A program made the position numbers and the translations under genes. A stretch of 64,000 nucleotides of DNA, taken from Paenibacillus sp. Root52 (GTDB lineage Bacteria; Bacillota; Bacilli; Paenibacillales; Paenibacillaceae). The DNA lies in contig NZ_LMFO01000033.1 in NCBI RefSeq assembly GCF_001426865.1, positions 186,001 through 250,000 on the forward strand, given 5' to 3'. Shown in pieces: positions 9,395 to 18,542 of this stretch. The number at the start of each line of letters is the position of its first letter. The stretch's first letter is position 1. Under the pieces are notes generated by a model. That model was not told the DNA's origin and did not search any database. It saw nothing but the letters and a program-made list of their open reading frames with translations.

Positions 9395-10758
9395 TGTTCA
9401 AGAAACTCAGAAATCGATTCCTTATCGTGAACCTGGTGTCCATCTCGATTATGATGCTGGTCGCCTTCGCAACGATCTATACAATTACCTATCAGAATGT
9501 GCAGCGCGAGACCAATATGGAGCTGTACAAAGTATCTGATTTCTATCACGGTCCTTATAATTCTTCCAAAATGCCGCGTGGCGAAGAAGGGTTCTCTGGT
9601 GTAACAGGTTCAGGTACGTCGGGTACATCGGGTGCGTCAAATGCGTCAGGCATAGGATCACCGCCAGCGGACGGACTCGGGGAGAATGGAGGAGGGCTAG
9701 GCGAAGATCCTAACTCTCCGCCTGCACGTTCCGTATCGTTTATGATCCAGACAGATAATGATTGGAAGATTACCAATACACATTCTCGCTTTGATATGGA
9801 TGCTACCTTTTATGAAGAGGCTCTAGGAAAGGTTGATCAGGATAAGCTGAGCAGCGGCAATCGTCAGACAGGGCAATTTGCACTGGATAGCACCGAGTGG
9901 GCTTATGTAATTAATCCGAGCAGTGATGGGTATATGGTCGTGTTCATTGATGTAACGGCACAACAGGGCATTCTTACGAATCTGATCTATACGTTTGCGG
10001 TTGTGGGGCTTGCGATGCTGATCGTCATTTATTTCCTGAGCCGCTACTTCGCGAATCGTTCCATTAAGCCTGTTCGTGAAGCATTCGAGAAGCAGAAGCA
10101 ATTCATTGCCGATGCATCTCATGAACTGAAAACACCGCTTGCGATCATCAATACCAATGCCGATGTGTTACTCGCCAATAGCGATGATACCATTGAACAT
10201 CAAGCCAAATGGCTTCATTACATTAAGTCCGAGACAGAGCGGATGTCCAAACTGACGAGTAGTCTGCTCTATCTGACCGAGATTGATGATTCCCGATCTA
10301 CGATGATTCATGCCAAGTTTAATATGAGCGATGCAGTTGAGACGATTATTTTGACGATGGAAGCGATGATATTTGAGAAAAGCATTTCACTTGACTACAG
10401 CATAGAGCCTGAGCTTATGGTTCATGGCAACAATGAACAGATTAAGCAGGTCATTCTGATCCTACTGGACAATGCCGTGAAATACGCTAAATCCAAGGGT
10501 GCAGTGAATGTTACGTTGAAGAAGCAGAATAACGAAGTAGTGCTTGCGGTGTCTAACACTGGCGAGGGTATTGCCCCTGAACATCTGGATCGAATCTTCG
10601 ATCGTTTCTATCGAACGGATGCCTCCCGTGCACGTCAACATGGTGGACATGGTCTTGGACTTGCGATTGCACGATCTATTGTGGATCAACATAAAGGTCA
10701 GATATATGCTCGAAGCGTGGTTGGAGAAGGCGCGACGTTCTACGTACGATTAACGTAG
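9394..10758 (+). CDS. sensor histidine kinase
   Basis: 454 residues. TM1 (~9-33) and TM2 (~194-216) flank an extracellular region of ~160 residues that includes a Gly/Ser/Pro-rich low-complexity part (~67-108: GSGTSGTSGASNASG and onward). HisKA follows with H243 in ASHELKTPLA, then an HATPase_c domain with LILLDNAVKYA, GEGIAPEHLDRIFDRFYR and GGHGLGLAIA. There is no obvious HAMP domain. It pairs with the regulator at 8717. The low-complexity sensor region resembles the disordered stretch in the nearby Cthe_2159-type lipoprotein in composition only; the ligand is unknown. Confidence 0.9.
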
Positions 10759-10768
10759 ATGATCGGGT

Positions 10769-10826
10769 ACAGCGATCGGAAGCTTGTTCTGTCATCGTAG
10801 TGGCAAGCAGCAATATTTTTGTTCAG
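10769..10826 (+). repeat. dispersed repeat family 1, fragment D
   Basis: CAGCGATCGGAAGCTTGTTC followed by TGTCATCGTAGTGGCAAG matches the right-hand half of repeat family 1. It starts about ten bases after the kinase stop codon. The left half is missing. Confidence 0.7.
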
Positions 10827-10970
10827 GTTATGAGATGAAGTGGGCTTAGTATGTATCGGAGCCGAGGGATGTCTTGAAAAAGAGATTACCACCAAGCATA
10901 AGATGTGCCAGTAACGGGTTAACCTATGCTACAATAGCAACAGCATATATGAACCAAGGAGCTGACTGAA

Positions 10971-11255
10971 TTGACCGAGACGAATCCAATTAATGAACAA
11001 GAAATGATGCAATATATTTCAGATAAAACAAAAGCGAGTCAAGCGAACATTGCGCTTGTTCTGAAGCATGAGCAAGCTTACATCAATAAAGCACATGAGA
11101 ATGCCAAAGGTGATGTAGATATCGATGGCGATGATCTGGCGGATTACATTGTGAGCCGCAAAGACGTGAAGTTGGATGAGCTGACTGTGGAGAACATCCT
11201 GGATGCTGAAATGGATTACCTGATGGACAAGGGCCACGCAGGGTACATTGATTAA
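10971..11255 (+). CDS. small acidic hypothetical protein (94 aa)
   Basis: The frame starts at a TTG nine bases after AAGGAG, and no ATG start with a comparable site is available nearby. The product is acidic and predicted mostly helical (EQEMMQYISDKTKASQANIALVLKHEQAYINKAHE, then DGDDLADYIVSRKDVKLDELTVENILDAEMDYLMDKGHAGYID). It has no signal peptide or membrane segment. I do not recognise the family. The first half has a spacing a little like a helix-turn-helix (TKASQANIALVLKHEQAYI), which is not enough to name a function. A strong inverted repeat follows. Confidence 0.65.
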   Translation: MTETNPINEQEMMQYISDKTKASQANIALVLKHEQAYINKAHENAKGDVDIDGDDLADYIVSRKDVKLDELTVENILDAEMDYLMDKGHAGYID

Positions 11256-11274
11256 GTTGTGAAGTATGGTAACA

Positions 11275-11330
11275 GTTGAAAGACCTGCAACGAGAATGCA
11301 ATAAGCATATCTCGAAGCAGGTCTTTCAAC
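11275..11330. terminator. bidirectional terminator
   Basis: GTTGAAAGACCTGC (11275-11288) and GCAGGTCTTTCAAC (11317-11330) are exact reverse complements, with an inner CGAGA/TCTCG stem. It separates the 94-aa gene from the convergent dehydrogenase. Confidence 0.75.
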
Positions 11331-11366
11331 GTATCTATCTATTTCATTGATAATGCTGTATATGGT

Positions 11367-12134
11367 TTATTGACCAACCATTCCACCGTCCACAGTGTAG
11401 AGGGAACCTGTTACATAAGAAGCTTCTTCGGACAAAAGGAAGTTCATTACAGCAGCGACTTCTGCCGCTTCGCCGTAGCGACCCATTGGAATGGTAGAAA
11501 CTGTTGCTGATTGATAGTCATCCACATTACCAGAGTTTGCTTCAATCTGACGCATCATACGTGTGTTGATTGTGCCTGGCAACACGGCGTTAACTCGGAT
11601 ATTGGAAGATGCCAGTTCATTCGCAGCTGTACGGGTAAGACCGACTACAGCATGTTTAGACATAATATATGGAGACATCCCTGGAGCTCCCATTAAGCCT
11701 GCAAGGGAAGATGTGTTCAGAATCGCTCCGGATTTTTGTTTTTTCATCACAGGAATGACATTTTGCAAACCTAGGAATACACCACGTACGTTGACATTGT
11801 ATACGAGGTCGAGTGCTTCAACACTCAGTTCATCAATGGAGCCAGTTGGCCCTTCAATACCTGCATTATTGGCGAAGTAATCAATTCTTCCAAAGGCATC
11901 AAGTGCTTTTTGCACATAGTTTTTAACGTCTTCTTCTTGAGATACGTTGGCTTTTACCGCAATGACATGCTCTTGGTCTAGATTAAGATCTGCAATGGTC
12001 TGCTCAATCGCTTCTTGATTCAAATCGACCAGCACCAGATTGATTTTGCGCTCAGCGAGGCGGCGTGCTAATTCTTTACCAATTCCTCCGGCTGCACCTG
12101 TAATTACGGCTGTATGTGTGTAGGATGTACTCAT
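11367..12134 (-). CDS. short-chain dehydrogenase/reductase
   Basis: 255 residues of a classical SDR. The dinucleotide-binding motif is TGAAGGIG (residues ~12-19), an Asp after strand 2 (LVLVDLN) favours NAD(H), and NNAG is at ~90. The catalytic Ser and YxxxK (SPYIMSK) are followed by NELASSNIRVNAVLPG and the C-terminal YVTGSLYTVDGGM. The substrate is unknown. GGAG precedes the ATG. It diverges from the TetR gene at 12340, which is a common arrangement for local repression. Confidence 0.9.
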   Translation of the reverse strand: MSTSYTHTAVITGAAGGIGKELARRLAERKINLVLVDLNQEAIEQTIADLNLDQEHVIAVKANVSQEEDVKNYVQKALDAFGRIDYFANNAGIEGPTGSIDELSVEALDLVYNVNVRGVFLGLQNVIPVMKKQKSGAILNTSSLAGLMGAPGMSPYIMSKHAVVGLTRTAANELASSNIRVNAVLPGTINTRMMRQIEANSGNVDDYQSATVSTIPMGRYGEAAEVAAVMNFLLSEEASYVTGSLYTVDGGMVGQ

Positions 12135-12258
12135 GATCTAATCCTCTCCTTCGGTGTAATGTTGTTCAGGCGATCATTTCTATAAAAAAATGATTCATCC
12201 TGTCGTCTATACTTCCTGTCTTAATGTTAAGATATACATAAGAATGTGACAATCGTCA

Positions 12259-12305
12259 TTGACAACGCAAATGTCAGCTATCGAACACAGATGTAAGCGG
12301 TGTTC
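12259..12305. promoter_or_regulatory. candidate TetR operator region
   Basis: Between the divergent SDR and TetR genes are two inverted repeats: TGACA-N7-TGTCA (12260-12276, overlapping a -35-like TTGACA at 12259) and GAACAC-N11-GTGTTC (12283-12305). Either could bind the TetR dimer. The assignment rests on symmetry and position only. Confidence 0.4.
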
Positions 12306-12339
12306 ATTTAGGTTACAATAATGGACAAAGGAGGCGGGA

Positions 12340-12978
12340 ATGTTGATTATTGAACATCCTCAGGATCGCAGAGCACGAAGAACGCAGGATGCTATCATCG
12401 CTGCGGCGGTTTCTTTAATATTGGAAAAGGGAGCGGACGCTGTAACGATTCGGGACATTACGGAGCGAGCGGACTACAACCGAGGTACGTTCTATTTGCA
12501 TTTTCCGGGCAAGCCGGAGCTACTTGAATTTATTTTGGAAGATTTCATGCAGGGTGTGGGACAAGCGTATGCAGAACCATATGCGCATTTAAAAGAAGTG
12601 GACATGACCGCATTGCTGCCATCTACAATGCCGGTCTTTAATTATATAGAAGCACATCAGGACATCTTTCGTGCTTTAATCACGATGCACAGTGATATGA
12701 GTTCCAGGCTATGTAATATGTTTCGTACCTACTTAACGCAGGATTTTATTCTTGTCACCGAGGATAGTGAGCACGTCATTAATTACGACATTATGCTGAG
12801 TTACCTCGTATCGGCAACAGTTGGTGTCATTATGCACTGGGCGGAGATCGGGTTTAAATATTCTGCACATTATATGGGTGAACAGTTAACGGCGTTGATC
12901 AACATCAAACCGACCCGTCTGCTGATTGAACCAGGGCAGAAGGGTCGGACGATTCACGAACGTATGCTGTTAGATTGA
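12340..12978 (+). CDS. TetR/AcrR-family regulator
   Basis: 212 residues. The N-terminal helix-turn-helix spans about residues 12-58 (RTQDAIIAAAVSLILEKGADAVTIRDITERADYNRGTFYLHFPGKPELL). The C-terminal ligand domain resembles TetR_C_7/C_11-type Firmicute regulators (IEAHQDIFRALITMHSD). AAAGGAGG precedes the ATG. It probably represses the divergent SDR gene and itself. The gene ends 20 bp from the convergent cobA stop. Confidence 0.85.
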   Translation: MLIIEHPQDRRARRTQDAIIAAAVSLILEKGADAVTIRDITERADYNRGTFYLHFPGKPELLEFILEDFMQGVGQAYAEPYAHLKEVDMTALLPSTMPVFNYIEAHQDIFRALITMHSDMSSRLCNMFRTYLTQDFILVTEDSEHVINYDIMLSYLVSATVGVIMHWAEIGFKYSAHYMGEQLTALINIKPTRLLIEPGQKGRTIHERMLLD

Positions 12979-12997
12979 GATAAGAAAGGGAGGATGG

Positions 12998-13768
12998 CTA
13001 TCCAGTCATAGAAGCGTCAGCTGCGCGTTGCAGTTGTAACAATTGTTCGCGCACACGTACAGCCTCTCCAATGATAATTAAAGCCGGATTATTCACACTT
13101 TCAGAGACTGCGAGCGATTGCAATTCAGCGAGTGTGCCCGCAATGATTCTTTCCTGCGAAGTAGTTCCCCGTTCTACAAGTGCGGCTGGTGTGGAGCTGT
13201 GTTTGCCATGACGCAATAGCTCCCGTTGGATATCGGCCAACTGACTGATTCCCATGTATATGACCAGAGTATCCACGCTGTGAGCCAACAGATCCCAGCG
13301 AACCGATGATACGTTACCATCACTGCCAGTTCCGGTGACACAGGCGAAGGATGAAGCCAGCCCGCGGTGGGTCAGCGGAATCAAGGTGGATGCGGATGTG
13401 CCGACAGCAGAGGTGATGCCTGGAATGACTTCAAAGGCAATGCCGGCCTGTGCTAGCACAAGTGCTTCTTCACCGCCGCGTCCGAAGATGAACGGATCAC
13501 CGCCTTTGAGGCGAACGACTCGTTTTCCTTCCGCTGCATGGGTGATGAGCATACGGCCAATCATCTCTTGGCTCATCGAGTGCAGCCCAGGAGCTTTGCC
13601 GCAATAGATGCGTAGTGCATCTTCACGAGCCTCGGCAAGCAGTTGATCATTGACGAGACGATCATAGAGAATGACATCTGCCGTTTGGATTCGTTTCAAG
13701 GCTTTTACCGTGATCAGTTCAGGGTCACCAGGACCGGCACCGATAATACTGACGAATGATGTACTCAT
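12998..13768 (-). CDS. cobA: uroporphyrinogen-III C-methyltransferase
   Basis: Makes precorrin-2 from uroporphyrinogen III with SAM, the first step towards the siroheme needed by nitrite reductase. The start is the ATG at 13768 (MSTSFVSIIGAGPGDPE), which overlaps the nirC stop (ATGA); upstream frame is nirC antiphase. Family motifs are GAGPGDPELITVKAL, VILYDRLV, VRLKGGDPFIFGRGGEE, VIPGITSAVGTSA, and LVIYMGIS. At ~256 residues it is the single-domain SUMT type without a uroporphyrinogen synthase or CysG fusion. It is last in nirB-nirD-nirC-cobA. The dehydrogenase/ferrochelatase step is not in the window. Confidence 0.93.
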   Translation of the reverse strand: MSTSFVSIIGAGPGDPELITVKALKRIQTADVILYDRLVNDQLLAEAREDALRIYCGKAPGLHSMSQEMIGRMLITHAAEGKRVVRLKGGDPFIFGRGGEEALVLAQAGIAFEVIPGITSAVGTSASTLIPLTHRGLASSFACVTGTGSDGNVSSVRWDLLAHSVDTLVIYMGISQLADIQRELLRHGKHSSTPAALVERGTTSQERIIAGTLAELQSLAVSESVNNPALIIIGEAVRVREQLLQLQRAADASMTG

Positions 13769-14646
13769 GACCGTGTCCCCACCTTCTGTGCTGAATCTGT
13801 ACCTGTTAAGCCTGAACGCCCGCCCTGAATTGTAGCCAGCTTGGAAGAAGAGAGGGAGGAAGTCCCCCACGTATGTGCTGCATACAGACCTAAGCCTGTG
13901 AAAATGGCTCCGCCAATAAGGTTTCCGACTAACACGGGAATCTGATTCCATAACCACCAATCTGCGATGCTCACATTAGCACCTAGCATCATACCTGCCG
14001 GAATGACGAACATATTCACTACAGCATGCTCGAATCCTTGCGCGAAAAATATCGTGATGGGCAGCCACATCGCAACGATCTTACCAATGGTGGACGTAGA
14101 GGTCATAGCCATCACTGCACCGAGGGTTACCATCCAGTTACATAATATCGCTTTGATCACAACGAGACCGATACCTGCTGCGCCTAAATGCTGATACCCC
14201 AATGTTTTGGTTTCACTCGTTTGAATCAATGTTTGAATGAGTGGGCTGCTCAGATCTGTGCCCATTTTGGTAAGCGTGAGTCCGTATAGACCAGCGTAGA
14301 ACACACATCCTAAGAGATGACCGGCAATAACCCAGCAATAATTACGCATCATGCTCATCCATGTAACTCGTCGTTTCAGTAGTGCTAATGGAATCATGGC
14401 GAAGTTGCCTGTCACAAGTTCCAGTCCCAGAAGAATGATAATGACGAATCCCGCTGGGAAAATCAGTGCACCTGCCAAACCAACGGAAGTTTGAGATACA
14501 GCGGTATAAGCAAGTGTTGTTGCAAAGGCGAGGATAGCGCCTGCCAGAAAACCGCGAATCAGCATTTGAATCCGATTCATCCTGGCTTTATTCTCACCTG
14601 CTTCCACCATTGATTGCAGTACTTCTGCCGGTTTAACAAAATCCAT
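13765..14646 (-). CDS. nirC: formate/nitrite transporter family protein
   Basis: 293 residues of the FNT channel family, with about six transmembrane helices. Recognisable segments are GLAGALIFPAGFVIIILLGLELVTGNFAMIP, LLGCVFYAGLYGL, ILCNWMVTLGAVMA, MWLPITIFFAQGFEHAVVNMFVIPAGMMLGA and VLVGNLIGGAIFTGLGLY. In the operon with nirBD it most likely carries nitrite into or out of the cell. A Ser/Thr/Gly-rich tail of ~35 residues follows the last helix. GGAGGAG precedes the ATG and the stop overlaps the cobA start, so the two are translationally coupled. Confidence 0.88.
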   Translation of the reverse strand: MDFVKPAEVLQSMVEAGENKARMNRIQMLIRGFLAGAILAFATTLAYTAVSQTSVGLAGALIFPAGFVIIILLGLELVTGNFAMIPLALLKRRVTWMSMMRNYCWVIAGHLLGCVFYAGLYGLTLTKMGTDLSSPLIQTLIQTSETKTLGYQHLGAAGIGLVVIKAILCNWMVTLGAVMAMTSTSTIGKIVAMWLPITIFFAQGFEHAVVNMFVIPAGMMLGANVSIADWWLWNQIPVLVGNLIGGAIFTGLGLYAAHTWGTSSLSSSKLATIQGGRSGLTGTDSAQKVGTRS

Positions 14647-14689
14647 AGTGCACTCCTCCTTGCTGTCAGGCCACCCCTATTGTGACGAT

Positions 14690-15007
14690 CTAACCTGCGA
14701 TAGTAATATAAATTTCCCCACTAGCTCCATCAATCTCTGTTTTGTACGTATTGAGACAACCGTCATCCGGTTCATGTACTTTGCCGTTGCGAAGGTCGAT
14801 CTTCCAGTCATGGAGCGGACAATGGACAGACGTCCCGCATACCATACCTTCGGACAACTTGCCGCCCTTATGAGGGCAGCGATTTTCTACCGCGTGTAGG
14901 CTACCGTCGCTGAGCTTGAAGACCGCGATCTCAGTATCCTCCACCATAAATGTACGTGCACCCTTTTCTTCAATATCTGCAAGGTGTCCAATGTGCAATC
15001 TATTCAT
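14690..15007 (-). CDS. nirD: nitrite reductase [NAD(P)H] small subunit
   Basis: 105 residues starting at the ATG at 15007, behind AGGAGG; the longer upstream frame overlaps nirB and lacks a site. It is a Rieske-type fold with both ligand motifs intact, CPHKGG (C-x-H) and CPLHDW (C-x2-H), in NRCPHKGGKLSEGMVCGTSVHCPLHDW. NirD works with NirB in the cytoplasm to reduce nitrite to ammonium. Some NirD homologues have lost the cluster residues; here both Cys-His pairs are present, so a 2Fe-2S cluster is expected. It lies 16 bp after nirB. Confidence 0.93.
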   Translation of the reverse strand: MNRLHIGHLADIEEKGARTFMVEDTEIAVFKLSDGSLHAVENRCPHKGGKLSEGMVCGTSVHCPLHDWKIDLRNGKVHEPDDGCLNTYKTEIDGASGEIYITIAG

Positions 15008-15023
15008 CGCTGTTCCTCCTATT

Positions 15024-17465
15024 CTAGTGGGCTGCATTTTGAGCGCTCGCCAGGGGTGTGAAGTTTTTGCGCAAGTTCTCATCCTCAATGATTTCTTTCC
15101 AAGGATCAACGGTGCGACCCAGCGTTGCTTCGAGCCGCTCAACCAGTGCCAGACGTACGTCACGATCCTCCAGCGCTGTCTTCACATGATCCAGACCTAC
15201 GCGTTCAATCCAAGCCGCTGTTCTCTCGTTCCAACGTGCATTCTCTCTATAGTATTGCAGGTAAGCATAGGTCCACTCTTCGACTTCAGCATCGGTTTTC
15301 ACTGTGCAGAGAAGTTCGGCAGCGCGGACTTTGACGCCTCCATTACCGCCAACATGCAGTTCCCATGCACCATCAATAGCGACAACACCGAGATCCTTAA
15401 TGGTTGCTTCTGCACAGTTCCGCGGGCACCCAGAGACAGCTAGTTTTACTTTGGCTGGAGCGACCATCTTGTCGAGTTTTTTCTCGAGTCGAATTCCCAT
15501 TTCGATGGAGTCCTGGGTTCCGAAGCGACAGAAGGTATTACCTACGCAAGTTTTGACGGTACGGAGCGCCTTGCCATAACCGAATCCGGACGGCATATCA
15601 AGCTCTTCCCAGATCTTCGGCAGATTCTCCTTCTGTACACCGAGGAGATCCAGTCGTTGCCCACCTGTGAATTTCACCATCGGTACATCATATTTCTCAG
15701 CAATGGTAGCAATTTTGATTAGCTCTGCCGGAGAAGTTACTCCGCCGTAGATCCGTGGGATAACGGAATACGTACCATCCTTCTGAATATTGGCATGATA
15801 ACGCTCGTTAGTGAATTTGGACACGCGCTCGTCTTCATACTCTGTATGCCAGATCATACCGAGATAATAGTTGAGGGAAGGGCGACATTTGGAGCAGCCT
15901 TCAGGTTCGTTCCAACCGAGGACGTTCATGACTTCCTTAACACTTTTCAGTCCCATTTCCTTGATCTGTGCAACCAGTTCATCCCGATCATAGGACGTAC
16001 AGCCACAGATACCTTCTTTGACCTGTTCGCCTACATTATCACCTGCATAATGCGTGAGGAGAGATTCAATGATCGGTTTACAACCACCGCAAGAAGCGGA
16101 CGCTTTTGTACAGGATTTAATTGCACCGAGGGTATTGCAGCCTTTGTTCAAAACAGCATCTCCGATGGTAGATTTCGTAACACCATTACAGCCACAGACG
16201 ATCTCGTCATCAGGCATACTTGCCATGCGTTCAGCTACAGATGGGCCAGCGCCTGAGCCGCCAGAGGGTACTCCGAGCAAAATTTCTTTTTCACGGCCGC
16301 TAATGTTCTCGCCGCTTTTAATGAGGGAGAAGAGTGAGGCGCCGTCGGTAGTATCCCCAAACAGCACCGCACCAATAAGCTTTCCGTCGCGGATGACCAT
16401 CTTTTTGTAGACACCATCCACATCATCTTGAATGCGAATGCTGCGTGTATCAGGGGAGTCCTTGAATTGTCCTGCGGAGAATACATCCACGCCGGACACC
16501 TTCAGCTTCGTTGAGGTAACGGAGCCTTCATAGCCTTCGGTTGCCGCACCTGCCAGGCGTTTAGCTAACACCATGCCTTGTTCATATAATGGAGCTACCA
16601 AGCCGTAAGCGATCCCGCGGTGCTCTGCACATTCACCTACAGCAGAGATTCCTGAAATGTTGGTATTCATATAGTCGTCTACGATTACACCGCGATTGAC
16701 ATCCAACCCAGCTTGACGAGCTAATTCGATCTGAGGACGAATGCCGACAGCCATAACAACCAGATCAGTCTCTAGTACGGTTTGATCCGTGAACCGCAGG
16801 GATTTCACTCGGTTCTTACCTGTGATTTCTTCGGTGTGTTTGTTCAAAAGGAACTTCATACCCTGTTCCTCTAATTCCCGTTGAAGCATCAAGCCTGCAG
16901 GTAGATCCAGGTTACGATCCATCAAATGACCATTGATGTGAATAACAGTGACATCCATACCAAGGTTGAGTAGACCGCGAGCTGCTTCCAAGCCGAGCAA
17001 TCCGCCTCCGATGACAGCCGCTTTGCGATACTTTTGCGATGCAGCCATCATGGTTTCGCAATCCTTTATGTCACGGAAACCAATGACGCCTTCTTTATTA
17101 GCCCCGGGGAGGGGGAGGATGAATGCCGAAGAGCCAGTTGCCATAATAAGCTCATCATACGAGGCATGAACACCGGACTCCGATACGACCTCTTTGCGCT
17201 CAGCATCAATCTGAACGACCGGATCACCAGGGTACACACGAATGTTGTTCTCCTCATACCAGTTCCAGTCATTAATGACGATATCTTCGATGCTCGTTCC
17301 ACCTGCCAGCACAGAGGATAGCATGATCCGATTGTAGTTCGGATGCGGCTCTGCGCCAAAGATCGTAATTTCATATGCATGCGGAGCAAGCTTAAGAATA
17401 TGTTCGATTGTGCGTAAACCTGCCATACCATTTCCGACCAACACCAGTTTTTTTGTTGAACTCAT
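15024..17465 (-). CDS. nirB: nitrite reductase [NAD(P)H] large subunit
   Basis: 813 residues from the ATG at 17465 (MSSTKKLVLVGNGMAGLR), behind AAGGGGG. Domain order: FAD/NAD(P)H oxidoreductase (~1-320), two BFD-like 2Fe-2S segments (CGCNGVTKSTIGD...CGGCKP, then CGCTSYDRDE...CSKCRPS), a ferredoxin-like nitrite/sulfite reductase half-domain and the siroheme/4Fe-4S domain with CVGNTFCRFG and SGCPRNCAEA supplying the cluster cysteines. It reduces nitrite to ammonium with NAD(P)H for nitrogen assimilation. It heads the operon nirB-nirD-nirC-cobA, and its leader carries the ANTAR-type hairpins at 17605-17650 and a terminator. Confidence 0.95.
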   Translation of the reverse strand: MSSTKKLVLVGNGMAGLRTIEHILKLAPHAYEITIFGAEPHPNYNRIMLSSVLAGGTSIEDIVINDWNWYEENNIRVYPGDPVVQIDAERKEVVSESGVHASYDELIMATGSSAFILPLPGANKEGVIGFRDIKDCETMMAASQKYRKAAVIGGGLLGLEAARGLLNLGMDVTVIHINGHLMDRNLDLPAGLMLQRELEEQGMKFLLNKHTEEITGKNRVKSLRFTDQTVLETDLVVMAVGIRPQIELARQAGLDVNRGVIVDDYMNTNISGISAVGECAEHRGIAYGLVAPLYEQGMVLAKRLAGAATEGYEGSVTSTKLKVSGVDVFSAGQFKDSPDTRSIRIQDDVDGVYKKMVIRDGKLIGAVLFGDTTDGASLFSLIKSGENISGREKEILLGVPSGGSGAGPSVAERMASMPDDEIVCGCNGVTKSTIGDAVLNKGCNTLGAIKSCTKASASCGGCKPIIESLLTHYAGDNVGEQVKEGICGCTSYDRDELVAQIKEMGLKSVKEVMNVLGWNEPEGCSKCRPSLNYYLGMIWHTEYEDERVSKFTNERYHANIQKDGTYSVIPRIYGGVTSPAELIKIATIAEKYDVPMVKFTGGQRLDLLGVQKENLPKIWEELDMPSGFGYGKALRTVKTCVGNTFCRFGTQDSIEMGIRLEKKLDKMVAPAKVKLAVSGCPRNCAEATIKDLGVVAIDGAWELHVGGNGGVKVRAAELLCTVKTDAEVEEWTYAYLQYYRENARWNERTAAWIERVGLDHVKTALEDRDVRLALVERLEATLGRTVDPWKEIIEDENLRKNFTPLASAQNAAH

Positions 17466-17533
17466 TATGATTAGCCCCCTTAGATCCATTCTGCAAAATG
17501 CTCACAACAATCATGTCCAGTAATCATGTCCAG

Positions 17534-17615
17534 AAAAATATAAAAAGCCTGTCATGCCTCGGTGGATTGCGTAAGTACACACGCATCCCTTGCTCCGAGA
17601 TTGCAAAACAGGCTT
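17534..17615 (-). terminator. leader terminator of the nir operon
   Basis: On the minus strand AAGCCTGT (17615-17608) pairs with ACAGGCTT (17552-17545), with an inner CTCGG/CCGAG stem (17599-17595 with 17562-17558 region), followed by TTTTATATTTTT. It ends about 70 bases before the nirB start. Its 5' arm is shared with hairpin P2, so the two structures exclude each other. Confidence 0.8.
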
Positions 17616-17650
17616 CATTGCCGTTTCAACCAGCTACGCCGTTGTAACTG
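17605..17650 (-). promoter_or_regulatory. dual-hexaloop ANTAR target RNA in nirB leader
   Basis: P1 (17650-17631) has a seven-pair stem CAGTTAC/GTAGCTG (one G-U) and the loop AACGGC. A three-base linker (17630-17628) follows. P2 (17627-17605) has a stem GAAACGGC/GCC-U-GUUUU (one bulged U, one G-U) and the loop AAUGAA. Both loops are six bases with A at position 1 and G at position 4, the known ANTAR recognition rule. The 3' arm of P2 is also the 5' arm of the downstream terminator, so protein binding to P1-P2 would prevent termination. Confidence 0.85.
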
Positions 17651-17683
17651 TGATCGATTCAAATATGGAGTTGTTATGGCATA

Positions 17684-17712
17684 ACTATAAAAGATCCTTC
17701 TTCTCATGTCAA
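17684..17712 (-). promoter_or_regulatory. sigma-A promoter of the nir operon
   Basis: TTGACA (17712-17707) and TATAGT (17689-17684) are separated by 17 bases on the minus strand, near consensus. Transcription should start near 17677, giving a leader of about 210 bases that contains P1, P2 and the terminator. Confidence 0.8.
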
Positions 17713-17927
17713 GATAGTTAACATAAAAAAGTGTTTGAAATTTAAAGTTAATTATGTTTACATGTGTGTAATGGAAGTTGAAATGAACGAAGAGAAGTAT
17801 CGTCTAAATAGGATCGATAATTCGATCAAATTGTGAGGTAATGTAACACGAATCCGAAGAAGCAATCATGCAGGCATTTGATTCTAATGGATTTGTTATA
17901 GATGTAATAGGGAGGGATTGATCCATC

Positions 17928-18524
17928 ATGCGATCTTTATTGGTCATCCGTGTACAACAAACAATAGCTGCCTCGTCCGATGCAACAATCCCTCTTACAC
18001 CGGAGCAGTTACTTACAGCGAACGGATATCATGTGCAGGTGACGGATAGCGAAACCGAGGCGCTGAAGTTGATCAGCAAAGCTGAAGCTTCCATTCTTCA
18101 TCTATCCCTGGCCGATGTAGAGCACTGGGTTCACTGCCTGGGAAAGGGAAGGTCGGATGCGCCATTGCTCTGGTGGTGTGCACCAGATACGGCAGCATCT
18201 TCGGTAGAATCATGTGAGGTAGAAACTTCTTTTGACGGAATACTTACTCCATCTATGGCTGGATCGGAGATTCATTGGACGCTGCATTTTGCAGCCAGGC
18301 GTTACATGGAACGGAAACAATGGGAGCAAGAACGTAAGCAGCTGCAATCCAGATTAGAGGATCGGAAGTGGATCGATATGGCTAAGGCTATCCTCTGTGA
18401 TCTGAAGCAGATCTCCGAATCGGAGGCGTATGATCTGTTACGGAAGAAGGCTATGGATGAACGCAAGCGGATGGTTGATGTCGCCACAGCTATTGTGAAG
18501 GCACATCAGTTACTCCAGTCTTAA
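17928..18524 (+). CDS. ANTAR-domain antiterminator with degenerate receiver
   Basis: 198 residues. The C-terminal ~60 residues are an ANTAR domain (RKWIDMAKAILCDLKQISESEAYDLLRKKAMDERKRMVDVATAIV), which binds dual-hexaloop RNA. A charged coiled-coil linker precedes it (ARRYMERKQWEQERKQLQSRLED). The N-terminal ~115 residues have a receiver-like pattern, but the strand that should carry the phosphoacceptor reads SILHLSLADVE, so phosphorylation is unlikely; it may sense nitrate/nitrite or a partner directly. Divergent from the nir operon, whose leader carries a matching RNA target, so it most likely antiterminates nirBDC-cobA. GGAGGG precedes the ATG. Functionally it is NasT/NasR-like. Confidence 0.85.
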   Translation: MRSLLVIRVQQTIAASSDATIPLTPEQLLTANGYHVQVTDSETEALKLISKAEASILHLSLADVEHWVHCLGKGRSDAPLLWWCAPDTAASSVESCEVETSFDGILTPSMAGSEIHWTLHFAARRYMERKQWEQERKQLQSRLEDRKWIDMAKAILCDLKQISESEAYDLLRKKAMDERKRMVDVATAIVKAHQLLQS

Positions 18525-18542
18525 TTGGAAGGAGGGATCGTC

